Virus record (IMG/VR): IMGVR_UViG_3300045950_000104
Span: 1 to 27,165 of that record
DNA: 27,165 nucleotides
Reading direction: 5' to 3' (one strand)
Source of the DNA: a virus
This document shows, one piece after another, positions 8,014-15,159 of this stretch. The notes under the pieces were generated by a model. It ran no database searches and was not told the DNA's origin. It saw only the letters and a program-made list of their open reading frames with translations. A program made the position numbers and the translations under genes. Position 1 is the first letter of the stretch. Every line of letters starts with the position of its first letter.

Positions 8014-9057
8014 TTACGCGACCGCGTTCTTGATGTGGTAGCCGAGGTCGTTGGCGGTGATGACCTCTTTCACCGACTCGCCCGCGCGCACGCGCTGGCC
8101 GCCCCTGAGCCCGATCTTCGAATCGGCCATCGAGCCCGCCACGCGCGTGCCGAAGCGCGCCGTGAACGCGAAGGTGATGCCGCGGCGATTGGTCGCGGTC
8201 TTGTCGCGGCGGAAGAGCGTCACGTGCTTGCCCCACACCCGCGCGAGCGACACCGCCTGTCCCTTCTTCGCGGTGTTCACCCAGGTCTGGCCGACCAGGA
8301 TCTCCTCGAGCTCGAAGAGCTCGGCGACGTCGCGCTTGCGCGCGATCCCGGCGTCGGTGTTGTCGCCGTAGGTCGCCTTGACGATCTTCGGGTGCTGGAT
8401 GAGCTTCGTCCAGACGGCGCGGCCGATCACCATCACGTTGGGCCGCATGACGCAGGCATCGAGCCCGGTGAGGATGTCGCTGATCGGGTTGGAGTTGGTA
8501 AAGTCGCTCCACTGGGAGGTGCCCGAGAGCGTCACCTTGTTGGCCGCCGCGTACTGCGTGTCGTCGAACACCAGGTCGGCGACGCGCTTCTCGCGATCGA
8601 GAAGCACCAGGTTCGTCACTCCCTCGACCGCAGCCCCGAGCGGGTCATGCCCCGGGGGCGCCGTGTCGATATCGTCCTGCGGCACCGGGTCGTCGAGGCC
8701 GAAGTCCTCGGCGGTGGCCTCGGTCTCGGTCGCGGAGAACTCCACCTCATTCGGCTGGCTCTTCCGGCCCACGCGGGTATCGGGGAGCGTGAAGCCTTCG
8801 GCGAGCTTGTACTTCAGGTACCGGAAGAGCTTCGACCCCACCGGCACGTAGGGCGCCACGCCGTCGGCGATGAACTCCTCGTTGCGGTAGGCGATCGCGA
8901 TCGCGGTGTACTCGGGCGAGTACGGGAAGGGCGCGACGGCGAGCAGGACGAACGGCGCGAGGCCGAACGCGGTATCCGGCGTCCAGCCGAGCCAGACCGC
9001 GGTGAGAAGGATCAGCGCGGCAAGAAGCCGCGGCGCGTAGGAGCGGAAATTCTTCAT
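8014..9057 (-). CDS. Major capsid protein with hydrophobic N-terminal extension (347 aa)
   Basis: ATG 9057 is preceded by AGGAGAG at good spacing. From about residue 48 (SPEYTAIAIAYRNEEFIADG) the protein resembles major capsid proteins of transposable siphophages, including VGRKSQPNEVEFSATETEA and YGLDDPVPQDDID motifs near residues 97-130. The first roughly 45 residues form hydrophobic helices (LLAALILLTAVWLGW, LAPFVLLAVAPF) that look like a membrane anchor or signal sequence. The valine at the natural capsid start is GTC, not a start codon, so the extension appears to be translated. It may be removed by the protease encoded upstream. Order protease-scaffold, cement, capsid supports the call. 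Confidence 0.88.
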   Translation of the reverse strand: MKNFRSYAPRLLAALILLTAVWLGWTPDTAFGLAPFVLLAVAPFPYSPEYTAIAIAYRNEEFIADGVAPYVPVGSKLFRYLKYKLAEGFTLPDTRVGRKSQPNEVEFSATETEATAEDFGLDDPVPQDDIDTAPPGHDPLGAAVEGVTNLVLLDREKRVADLVFDDTQYAAANKVTLSGTSQWSDFTNSNPISDILTGLDACVMRPNVMVIGRAVWTKLIQHPKIVKATYGDNTDAGIARKRDVAELFELEEILVGQTWVNTAKKGQAVSLARVWGKHVTLFRRDKTATNRRGITFAFTARFGTRVAGSMADSKIGLRGGQRVRAGESVKEVITANDLGYHIKNAVA

Positions 9058-9071
9058 CAGTGCTCTCCTGG

Positions 9072-9443
9072 TTAGCCCTGGATTCGGCCGGGCGCGATCA
9101 GCGCGACGAAGATGTCGCCGGAGGCTGCATTCACGAGCGCCCGCCCGATCACGTTGTTGTTGACACCCGCCGCAGGCGCCGCGGCGACGGCCTTGCCGTT
9201 CGCGTCCGTGGTCAGCCAGTCGCCCCGGGTGATCGCGCCGCCCGCCTCGATCTCGGCGATACCGGCGTGGATGATGTCGGCGCGCTCGTTGATTGCGGCG
9301 GCCACCTCGTTAGTGACGCCGATCAGCGCGTCGCCGACGGCGGCGGCGAGCACCACTTGGTTGTCGGCGGTGCCAGGCTTGACGATGCGGTAGGCGGCGA
9401 GCGCCGCCTCGGCCTTGTAGTTCTTGGTGAGGATGGGGTTCAC
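9072..9443 (-). CDS. Capsid cement/decoration protein (DUF2190-like, 123 aa)
   Basis: Translation starts at GTG 9443, overlapping the protease stop (GTGA), with GGAGGT five bases upstream. The protein is rich in small residues and beta-strand patterns (VVLAAAVGDALIGVTNEVAA, GDWLTTDANGKAVAAAPAAG, NVIGRALVNAASGDIFVALIAPG), which matches DUF2190-type capsid cement proteins that bind on the outer surface of heads and stabilise them. Its position between protease-scaffold and major capsid is the usual one. No catalytic function is expected. Confidence 0.83.
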   Translation of the reverse strand: MNPILTKNYKAEAALAAYRIVKPGTADNQVVLAAAVGDALIGVTNEVAAAINERADIIHAGIAEIEAGGAITRGDWLTTDANGKAVAAAPAAGVNNNVIGRALVNAASGDIFVALIAPGRIQG

Positions 9444-9934
9444 TGGCTACCTCCGGTGACATGTTTGACGGCCTGCGAGACAGAGACGACGCGGCCAGCT
9501 TTGCGCTCGGCCTCCTTGAATTCGACCGCGGCTTTCGCGATCGCCTCGGCGCCCTCCGGCGCGGCCGCGCCGTCGGGCCGCGCGCGCTCCTGAAAGTCCA
9601 CGACCTTCGGCTGCGCCTTGAGGTACTCGCGCAGCCACTCCGCGGCGGGCTTCTTCACCGCCTTGTCGCCCTCGCCGAACTCGACCGTGCCCTCCGAGGG
9701 CAGCGACGCCATGAAGGCGACCAACCCCTCGCGGTGCGCGGGGAGCACGCGTCCTTCCTTCACCTGTTCATCGACGAACGCGCCGCAGGCGGCGAGATTG
9801 CGCGCGCGCGCGGCCGCGGCCTCCTCGGCCTTGAGCCGCTTCTCGCGCTCGGCGAACTCGGCGCGCTCGCGCTCGAGCTTTTCCTGGTCGGCTTTCAGCT
9901 GCGCCTGGCGGCGATCGAGTTCTTGCTTGTCCAC
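9440..9934 (-). CDS. Nested in-frame scaffold protein (Mu Z-like, 164 aa)
   Basis: Inside the protease gene, in the same frame, GTG 9934 (VDKQELDRRQ) is preceded by AAGGAG with eight bases of spacing. Translation from it would give the coiled-coil C-terminal part alone. In phage Mu, and in lambda C/Nu3, the scaffold is made in this way from an internal start of the protease gene. The internal start falls at the beginning of the coiled coil. The ribosome site is seen in the sequence; actual use of it is inferred from Mu. Confidence 0.7.
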   Translation of the reverse strand: MDKQELDRRQAQLKADQEKLERERAEFAEREKRLKAEEAAAARARNLAACGAFVDEQVKEGRVLPAHREGLVAFMASLPSEGTVEFGEGDKAVKKPAAEWLREYLKAQPKVVDFQERARPDGAAAPEGAEAIAKAAVEFKEAERKAGRVVSVSQAVKHVTGGSQ

Positions 9935-10549
9935 GTCGTCGGCTCCTTGGGAGTGTTCCGAGTAGGAGGGCGCGGGCTCGTCTTTCTGCGCCGCGCTCAC
10001 CTGGAGGTTTTCGATCTCGTACTCTGGAATGACCGCGTCGGCCTTTTCCTGGCCGGCCTGGTCGATGATCCAGTTCTTGATGCGCCGGAAGAGCCCGGCG
10101 ATCGTCATGCCCGTCCAGTCGGTGAACTCGACGACGCCTTGGCCCGCATCGGCAAAGGACGCGGCCTTCAGACCGCGCACGGCGGGCGGCTGCGCGCCGA
10201 GAAAACCGATGTGCCGCAGGTAGAGCGCGCCCGGTTTCGGGTTCTCCGGCGCGTCCGGCAAATAGAACGAGGCGCTCACCTTCTTGAAGCGCCCGGCCTG
10301 CACCATCTCGGCGAACTGCGGCTCGACCTGGTGCGGCTCCGCGTTGAGCGTGCTGCCGCCGAAGTCGAGGGACTTCACCCAGCCGTAGGCGGGCTCGTTG
10401 TCCTTCGGGTGCCCGATCACGATCGGCGCCTCGTGCAGCGCCGGATCGTAGGCGGCGGCGCAGGCCGCGAGCTGCTCCGGCGTGAACGTGAGAGAGCGGC
10501 CGTCCTTCGCGGTATGCCGGCCGGGCTTGAAGATCTCCAGGCGCTTCAC
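9440..10549 (-). CDS. Head maturation protease with C-terminal scaffold region (Mu I-like, 369 aa)
   Basis: The start is GTG 10549 (VKRLEIFKPGRHT), which agrees with family N-termini; a longer upstream frame would run through the promoter block. Residues 1-150 match Mu gpI-type proteases (FKPGRHTAKDGRSLTFT, APIVIGHPKDNEPAYGWV, YLRHIGFLGAQPPAVRGL). A linker follows, then from about residue 206 a strongly charged coiled coil (KQELDRRQAQLKADQEKLER) and a C-terminal tail that act as the scaffold region. The protease is expected to cleave the scaffold and perhaps the capsid N-terminus during head maturation. No clear Shine-Dalgarno site precedes the GTG, which is close to the putative late promoter. 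Confidence 0.88.
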   Translation of the reverse strand: MKRLEIFKPGRHTAKDGRSLTFTPEQLAACAAAYDPALHEAPIVIGHPKDNEPAYGWVKSLDFGGSTLNAEPHQVEPQFAEMVQAGRFKKVSASFYLPDAPENPKPGALYLRHIGFLGAQPPAVRGLKAASFADAGQGVVEFTDWTGMTIAGLFRRIKNWIIDQAGQEKADAVIPEYEIENLQVSAAQKDEPAPSYSEHSQGADDVDKQELDRRQAQLKADQEKLERERAEFAEREKRLKAEEAAAARARNLAACGAFVDEQVKEGRVLPAHREGLVAFMASLPSEGTVEFGEGDKAVKKPAAEWLREYLKAQPKVVDFQERARPDGAAAPEGAEAIAKAAVEFKEAERKAGRVVSVSQAVKHVTGGSQ

Positions 10550-10551
10550 GG

Positions 10552-10612
10552 CGCGCGAGCCTAGCCGCGCCCCGAGTGCAAGTCCGCTAACCTGTGTGCT
10601 AGAAGTTGCGCA
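10552..10612 (-). promoter_or_regulatory. Putative late promoter block, head operon (PI-like)
   Basis: Minus-strand region ahead of the protease gene. Its core (10579-10612) is identical at 26 of 34 positions to 20243-20276 upstream of the lysis operon, including TTCTAGCAC and GCGGACTTG. The similarity continues towards the gene through GGCG and CTAG blocks. A TAGGCT hexamer (10563-10558) could be a -10 box, placing the transcript start at or next to the GTG. There is no TTGACA-like -35, as expected for a Mor/C-activated promoter. Confidence 0.65.
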
Positions 10613-10659
10613 CGCCAACGCCCGCCCGAGCGTGTTAAGACCGCGCTAGGATCTGGTTT

Positions 10660-10989
10660 ATGCGCAGCGCCGCCGCTCTGCTCTTCGCCCTAGCCTGGTT
10701 GCCCGGGATCGCCAGCGCGCAGGAAAGGTGCCGCGCGATCGACGGCGACACGATCCGCTGTGGTAAGGAGCGGGTCAGGCTGCAAGGAATCTACGCACCC
10801 GAGCTGCGCGAGCCCGGCGGCCGCGAGGCGCGCGAGCGGCTGCAACGGCGGCTGGAATCAGGCGAGGTGCGAATCGAGCGCCGTGCCCGCGACCGCTACG
10901 GCCGCACCGTCGGCGATGTCTACGTCGGCGGCGCGAGGATCACGCAGCGCGACGTCGGCCGCCGCGGCGGAAAGGGCGCGCGGCGCTAG
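10660..10989 (+). CDS. Secreted thermonuclease-like (SNase family) nuclease (109 aa)
   Basis: This plus-strand gene runs against the surrounding operon. The protein has a clear signal peptide (MRSAAALLFALAWLPGIASA, probable cleavage before QE). IDGDTIR (27-33), VRLQGIYAPEL (39-49) and DRYGRTVGDVYV (78-89) match staphylococcal-nuclease-like domains; R40, E48 and R82 align with catalytic R35, E43 and R87 of SNase by motif. At 109 residues it is a short member of the family. It would cleave DNA or RNA in the periplasm or outside the cell. An AGGA lies eight bases before the ATG. It lies head-to-head with the late head promoter and tail-to-tail with the G-like gene, like an accessory cargo gene. 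Confidence 0.85.
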   Translation: MRSAAALLFALAWLPGIASAQERCRAIDGDTIRCGKERVRLQGIYAPELREPGGREARERLQRRLESGEVRIERRARDRYGRTVGDVYVGGARITQRDVGRRGGKGARR

Positions 10990-11018
10990 GCAGAGGCAGC
11001 AAGGCCCTGCCGGTGCGA

Positions 11019-11495
11019 TCACCCGCCGCTCCGTGCCGCCCGGTCGATCGCCTCGACAATCGCGCCGATCGCGTCTTCGGCCCACTCCTCCGGCGGCTGC
11101 ACGTACTCGCTGATCGGAAAGAACGGTCGCGCGGGGATGCGGACATTGCGCGCGCGGCCCGCGCGGAAGGTGCCGAACTGATGCACCGCCGCGATCGAGC
11201 CGCCGTCCGGAAGCTGCCCGTAGTTCGTCCCGACCTCGAGCATGTCGCCCTCGACGCGGTAGTCGATCGAGTTCATCAGGTGCCCGGTGTCGCGCAGCGG
11301 CTGCCCGATGCGGTACTTGAGCGGCTCCCAGGGTTCGCCCCACGGGTCGGTGCTCGTCTGGAACGATAGCTGCACCTTCGTCTTCCACTGCCGGCCGATC
11401 TCCTCGAGCACCGGCCCCTGGTCCTCGCCCAGGGCGGCCAGGTGCTCGAGCGCCCGCAGGAGCCCGCTGTCGTAGAACTCGACCGGATCGCTCAT
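11019..11495 (-). CDS. Phage virion morphogenesis protein (Mu G-like, 158 aa)
   Basis: The protein has the hallmarks of the Mu gpG/P2 gpS virion morphogenesis family: VLEEIGRQWKTKVQLSFQTSTDPWGEPWEPL, then LRDTGHLMNSIDYRV, then AAVHQFGTFRAG and PARPFFPISE. Such proteins are needed for joining heads and tails or for tail completion. In Mu, G follows F, and here the same order holds with a small zinc-ribbon gene between. ATG 11495 is preceded by a 113-base non-coding stretch. The C-terminal helix (AIGAIVEAIDRAARSG) is typical. Confidence 0.88.
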   Translation of the reverse strand: MSDPVEFYDSGLLRALEHLAALGEDQGPVLEEIGRQWKTKVQLSFQTSTDPWGEPWEPLKYRIGQPLRDTGHLMNSIDYRVEGDMLEVGTNYGQLPDGGSIAAVHQFGTFRAGRARNVRIPARPFFPISEYVQPPEEWAEDAIGAIVEAIDRAARSGG

Positions 11496-11608
11496 GAGGG
11501 TGCTATGCTAGCGGGCAGCGGGTGACGACCGGAAATTTCGGCGTCCGGGCGCGTGGTCCCGGCAACGGGGCGATGCATGGAGGGACAGCCGGCCTCCCAC
11601 CCGCTTCA

Positions 11609-11797
11609 TCACGCGACGCGAGGCGGCAGCGTCGCAGAAATCTCCCGCCACTGCTTCTCGGTGAACCATGTCCGCGCGCCGCACTCAGAGCACCGGACAT
11701 GCATAATGGGCGCAGGACTCATCTGCCGGTTCACTCGAAAGTCCGGCACGCCGCCTTGGCCGCTGTTCGGAATCCAATAGTGTGCGCACTCATTCAT
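11609..11797 (-). CDS. Small CxxC protein between F- and G-like genes (62 aa)
   Basis: ATG 11797 overlaps the stop of the F-like gene by ATGA. The 62 residues include an N-terminal CAHYW and a CSEC pair at 36-39 (HVRCSECGARTWFTEKQWREI), a pattern that could hold one zinc ion. The function is unknown to me. Its place inside the head morphogenesis operon and tight coupling to the F-like gene support translation. A DNA-binding or assembly role is possible, but nothing in the sequence decides it. Confidence 0.75.
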   Translation of the reverse strand: MNECAHYWIPNSGQGGVPDFRVNRQMSPAPIMHVRCSECGARTWFTEKQWREISATLPPRVA

Positions 11798-13086
11798 GGT
11801 TTGCCTCTGATCAGGATGTATTGCCCGCCCTTGATGCCCGCCGCGATGTCGGCCGCGGCGATCTTTTGCGCACCGCGCACCGCATTGAGCATGCGCCGCT
11901 CCTTGCGTACGAAGAACTGCGGCTCGACAGCGATGCGCACGGTGCGCGGGTCCGTGAGCGCAGGCCACACGTAAAGCAAGTTCTCGCGCTGCATGTCGTA
12001 GAGCACGAGCGGTTCGCCGACCAGGTTCCCGGGCAGCGCCTTCCATTCCTCGATCGTGAGCGCGTCGCCCTTCGCTTCGTGGCGGGCCGCCTTGAGGCCC
12101 ACCAGCAGCCGATCCTCGACAGCGATCTCGGCGCTCGCCGGCAGTTGCCCGCGCGCGGCGAGATACGCGATCTCCTCGCGGCCGGCAGCGCCGGCGATCG
12201 CCCAGCGCCGCTCCGCCTTGCCGCGCGCGATCACCTCGTCTACCCAGCGGGAGAACCGTGCCGCGAGCGCCGCATCGAGCACGCCCGCGACGGCGGCCCA
12301 CGCGGCGGCGCCGAGATCCGCGGGCGAATCGGCCACCTTTTCGAGCACGAGCTGCGCGAGCGCCTCGCGCCGGCTTGCGCCCGGCGCGTAGCCCCAACCC
12401 GGATCGACGCCGACCGGCACGCGGAACACTTCCCCGGTGCGCGGGTTCACCCACTCGCGCTCGGGCGAGGGCGGGGCCTCGTCCGGGCCGCTCTTGCCCA
12501 GGCGCTCGAGGTCGCGCTGAGAGAGCTGGATCACGGTGCAGCGGCAGTTCCAGCCGTTCGGCGGCGTGTGCGTCTCCCACCAGGGGTGGTCCCAGCGCAG
12601 CACGGTGCCGTGCCAGAGGCGATGCATCGGGCGCGTGCGCTCGTCCAGAATCGCGCTGTACATCACGTACGGCGCGCGCGCGGCGGTCGCCTCGATCCGC
12701 GCCCAGTGCCCGGCGGCGTAGCTCGTGCGCAGGTTCGTGTCGTAGATGATGCGCAGGCGCCGCGGGCTGCCGAGCTGCACCTCGCGCTCTTCGCCCGTCA
12801 AGGGGTCGCGCATCGTCTGCACGCCCCACCAGCCGCGGCGCTGGAGCTCGGGGCGCAGCTCCTCGGTAAAGCGCTTGAGCGTCCAGCCCTCGGCCTCGGC
12901 GCGCTCGACGGCGCTGCGCACGTCGGCGAGCAGATCCAGGTCCATCATCTTCGCCACCGTGAACGCCTGATCGTGCTCCTCGTGCAGCATGTCGCGCCAG
13001 TCGAAAGAGACCTGCAGGCCCTTGGCGCGGAAGAATTCGAGCGCCTTTTCGGGGGGGAGGTCGAAGCGAAAGCGGGCGCCGGGCAT
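11794..13086 (-). CDS. Mu F-like head morphogenesis protein with extra C-terminal domain (430 aa)
   Basis: The N-terminal half is of the Mu gpF/SPP1 gp7 type minor head protein: RIIYDTNLRTSYAAGHWARI (112-131), then HRLWHGTVLRWDHPWWETHTPPN and GWNCRCTVIQLS (155-189) with the paired cysteines and histidines of the family. Minor head proteins of this kind associate with the portal and enter the head. Residues of about 310-430 form an additional domain (TIEEWKALPGNLVGEPLVLYD, LLYVWPALTDPRTVRIAV, GGQYILIRGKP) resembling the PBECR-type (Barnase/EndoU/ColicinE5/RelE-like) domains reported at the end of phage head proteins; this second assignment is tentative. It starts one base after the previous stop and overlaps the next gene. 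Confidence 0.87.
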   Translation of the reverse strand: MPGARFRFDLPPEKALEFFRAKGLQVSFDWRDMLHEEHDQAFTVAKMMDLDLLADVRSAVERAEAEGWTLKRFTEELRPELQRRGWWGVQTMRDPLTGEEREVQLGSPRRLRIIYDTNLRTSYAAGHWARIEATAARAPYVMYSAILDERTRPMHRLWHGTVLRWDHPWWETHTPPNGWNCRCTVIQLSQRDLERLGKSGPDEAPPSPEREWVNPRTGEVFRVPVGVDPGWGYAPGASRREALAQLVLEKVADSPADLGAAAWAAVAGVLDAALAARFSRWVDEVIARGKAERRWAIAGAAGREEIAYLAARGQLPASAEIAVEDRLLVGLKAARHEAKGDALTIEEWKALPGNLVGEPLVLYDMQRENLLYVWPALTDPRTVRIAVEPQFFVRKERRMLNAVRGAQKIAAADIAAGIKGGQYILIRGKP

Positions 13087-13087
13087 A

Positions 13088-13414
13088 TCAGTGCGCCGCG
13101 GACGCGGGACTCCCGAGCCGTCGCGCCTCCTCGAGGATTCGATCCATCACCGCGTCGCCCAGGCGGCAGCAGATAGGCTGCTCGCCCTGCATGGCACGGT
13201 TGAGCGCCTCCGGGCTTTGGTCCGTCAGCTCGGTCACCGACGGCGACGCGAGAAACTCCTCCATCAGCCGCAGCGACGCATAGACGCCGTTCGGCACGAT
13301 CCCCTCCACCGGCCCGCGGTACGGCGCCCAGTGCCGCTCGCACCACTGGTCATTGTGCCGGTGCTCGGGAGGGAGCTTCTTGCGCCCGGTCAGGCGGTCC
13401 GCGATCTTGCCCAT
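13088..13414 (-). CDS. Conserved phage protein between portal and F-like gene (108 aa)
   Basis: ATG 13414 starts a protein with DQWCERHWAPYRGP near residue 23 and ICCRLGDAVMDRILEEA towards the end, plus helical LRLMEEFL. The cysteine/histidine pattern is reminiscent of small proteins seen next to phage portal genes, but I cannot name a family. It ends one base before the F-like gene, so the two are co-translated. It is the first gene after a roughly 200-base non-coding gap. Confidence 0.72.
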   Translation of the reverse strand: MGKIADRLTGRKKLPPEHRHNDQWCERHWAPYRGPVEGIVPNGVYASLRLMEEFLASPSVTELTDQSPEALNRAMQGEQPICCRLGDAVMDRILEEARRLGSPASAAH

Positions 13415-13616
13415 TCAGCGTGCGTCAGTACCGTGTTGCGCCGCGACAGGCCGAAAACCGGCCAGCGGCCGGGGCAGGACTGCCTCAGAACATGCTCGGG
13501 AAGGGGTTTTAAGGCCATTTAATTTTTGCGCAGCGCGCCCCGCCAATAGGGGGATAGCCACCGGCCCCGCAAAACCGCCCAAATCGCGCCGTCGCCGCGC
13601 CACATGGTTTGCAAAA
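13415..13616 (-). other. Non-coding gap between portal and the next head gene
   Basis: About 200 bases with no convincing gene. It contains a hairpin with a short T-run (listed separately) and an AT-rich patch at 13505-13530 (AAAAATTAAATGGCC on the minus strand), unusual in this GC-rich genome. Two short minus-strand frames exist, a 28-codon Trp/Arg-rich one (about 13523-13603) and a 42-codon one (13390-13518). Neither has a good ribosome site and neither is called. No match to the late promoter block was seen. Confidence 0.6.
13454..13472 (-). terminator. Possible weak terminator hairpin
   Basis: On the minus strand CCGGCC-GCT-GGCCGG (13472-13458) forms a perfect 6-bp stem with a three-base loop, followed by TTTT (13457-13454). 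It lies between portal and the next head gene. The T-run is short, so termination would be partial at best. Confidence 0.4.
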
Positions 13617-15152
13617 TCAGCCCTCGGCGGGCGTCCGGCCGAGCAGCTGCGCGGCGAAGCCCGCCCGCTCGAGCGAGCGCACGAGTTCGGCGCGCGGGGC
13701 GCCTGCCGCCAGCTCAGCCAGGCGCTCGCGCAGCGTCGCAAGGTCCCCGCTCGACTCGGCGAAGGCGATGAGCTCGGCCACGCGCGGCCCGAGCAGCCGC
13801 TGCCAGTCGCGGGCGAGGTCGTCCGCGGCCGCGGCGATCTCCTCCTGGTTGGCGATCTCGCGCGTTCGTTCTCCCTCGGCGAACTCCGCACCGCGCTCGG
13901 GGCGCGCCGAACGATCGTTCGGCGCCGCCGGGCGCGCCGCGCGCCGCCGCCAGCGCCCACCATAGGTCTCATTCAGATAGGACAGGTCCTCGGGCTCGTA
14001 GCCCATCTCGTGCAGCGCCTGGTCCACCTTGGAGCGCCGCTCTAGATCCTCGGGCTCGTCGAAGGAGCGGTACACGATCGGAGGGCGCGCGTCGGGCAGG
14101 TTGTACTCGACGATCCAGCGCACGAGCGTCGCATTCAGGGTGTCCGAGAGCATGTCTGCGTCGGCTTTCGCGATCTCCAGGCGCACCTCGTTCTGTCGCT
14201 CGGCGACCCCGGAGCCCAGGCCCGTCGCCTTGGGCGAGGTGGTGATGGTCTCTCCCAGCACGCATACCGAGATCTGCTCGTCCATGTAGCGGGCGAGCTT
14301 CTCGTAGGTGTCGATCGAGCCGGCGCGCTTCGCCTCGAGCAGCTCCACCAGCATGCCGTCCGGAATCACGATCTGCGATTCGTTCGCGATCGCCTTCAGC
14401 GCCTCGAGCAGCTTGTCGCGTTCGGTCTTGCCGGCCCCGCCGGGATACTTGCCGACCGCGGTCGGCGAGCCGAACTTGTCGGCGAAGACCAGCCAAAAAC
14501 CGATGTCCTGGCGCTTGAAGTACACCGGCCAGAAGAGCCGGTGACCCAGCCCCAGGCCGTAGGGGCTGCCGTCCTTCGCGCCGAAGCTGTGCACGACGAA
14601 CTTGCGCTCGGGCAGCGCCTCGCCCTGGGTGATGCTCTCGCGGGTGAGGAGCCGCAGCCGCAGCTCCTCGTCGAAGACGAAGCGGCGCTGGTCGCGCGGG
14701 ATGATGCGCGCCGCGACGATCTCGGCGCCGCGCGCCTCCCACATCACCTCGCCGACCGCGAAGCCCTTGAGCGTGGCGTCGAGAAAGTTCGCCGTCGCCT
14801 GGTCGAACCCGGTGATGAGCTGCTGCTCGGTATCGCGCGCCTTGCCCAGGCCCTGCAGCTGGCGGCGCACGAGTTCCGCGGCCTCCTGGTCGATCGCGTC
14901 GTCCGAGGCCGCGTCCACCTGCCAGGGCCGCGCGACGACCGCGAGCTTGCGCTTTTGCAGCACCGCGTAGGCGTGTGCGTCGCGCTCGATCTCGTCGTAG
15001 ATCTTGAGCCCCTTGCCGCGGCCGCGCGTGCGCAAGGTGTCGTCCAGGTTCTCGAGCACGCCGCCGTAGGTCCAGCGGTGGATGTCGCGCTGGATGGTGG
15101 CGATCTCCATCGGCTCGAGCTTCGGCTTGATGCGCGGCTTGACCTCGGCCAT
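13617..15152 (-). CDS. Portal protein (DUF935, Mu gp29-like, 511 aa)
   Basis: The protein contains the typical DUF935 sequence: YDEIERDAHAYAVLQKRKLAV (about 52-72), FLDATLKGFAVGEVMWE, PRDQRRFVFDEE, SPYGLGLGHRLFWPVYFK, and FADKFGSPTAVGKYP. The family forms the twelve-subunit portal ring at the head vertex through which DNA is packaged. It follows the terminase gene by seven bases, as in Mu (gp28, gp29). The C-terminal region after about residue 410 is less conserved and rich in arginine and glutamate. Length is normal for the family. Confidence 0.93.
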   Translation of the reverse strand: MAEVKPRIKPKLEPMEIATIQRDIHRWTYGGVLENLDDTLRTRGRGKGLKIYDEIERDAHAYAVLQKRKLAVVARPWQVDAASDDAIDQEAAELVRRQLQGLGKARDTEQQLITGFDQATANFLDATLKGFAVGEVMWEARGAEIVAARIIPRDQRRFVFDEELRLRLLTRESITQGEALPERKFVVHSFGAKDGSPYGLGLGHRLFWPVYFKRQDIGFWLVFADKFGSPTAVGKYPGGAGKTERDKLLEALKAIANESQIVIPDGMLVELLEAKRAGSIDTYEKLARYMDEQISVCVLGETITTSPKATGLGSGVAERQNEVRLEIAKADADMLSDTLNATLVRWIVEYNLPDARPPIVYRSFDEPEDLERRSKVDQALHEMGYEPEDLSYLNETYGGRWRRRAARPAAPNDRSARPERGAEFAEGERTREIANQEEIAAAADDLARDWQRLLGPRVAELIAFAESSGDLATLRERLAELAAGAPRAELVRSLERAGFAAQLLGRTPAEG

Positions 15153-15159
15153 CGGCGCC

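Noticed and set aside
9461-10564. Plus-strand open frame of 367 codons
   Set aside because: Antisense to the protease-scaffold gene; biased composition and no recognisable domain.
10990-11018. Possible bidirectional terminator between convergent genes
   Set aside because: GGCAG/CTGCC can pair over five bases, but there is no T-run on either side.
11496-11608. Possible third late promoter copy before the G-like gene
   Set aside because: It contains CTAGCAT but lacks GCGGACTTG and the spacing of the two matched copies; nothing else is clear in the stretch.
11782-13176. Plus-strand open frame of 464 codons
   Set aside because: Antisense shadow of the F-like head gene, whose own frame has clear family motifs.
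13390-13518. 42-codon minus frame starting in the AT-rich patch
   Set aside because: No ribosome site, and it overlaps the start of the following gene in another frame by 25 bases; it may be real but cannot be supported.
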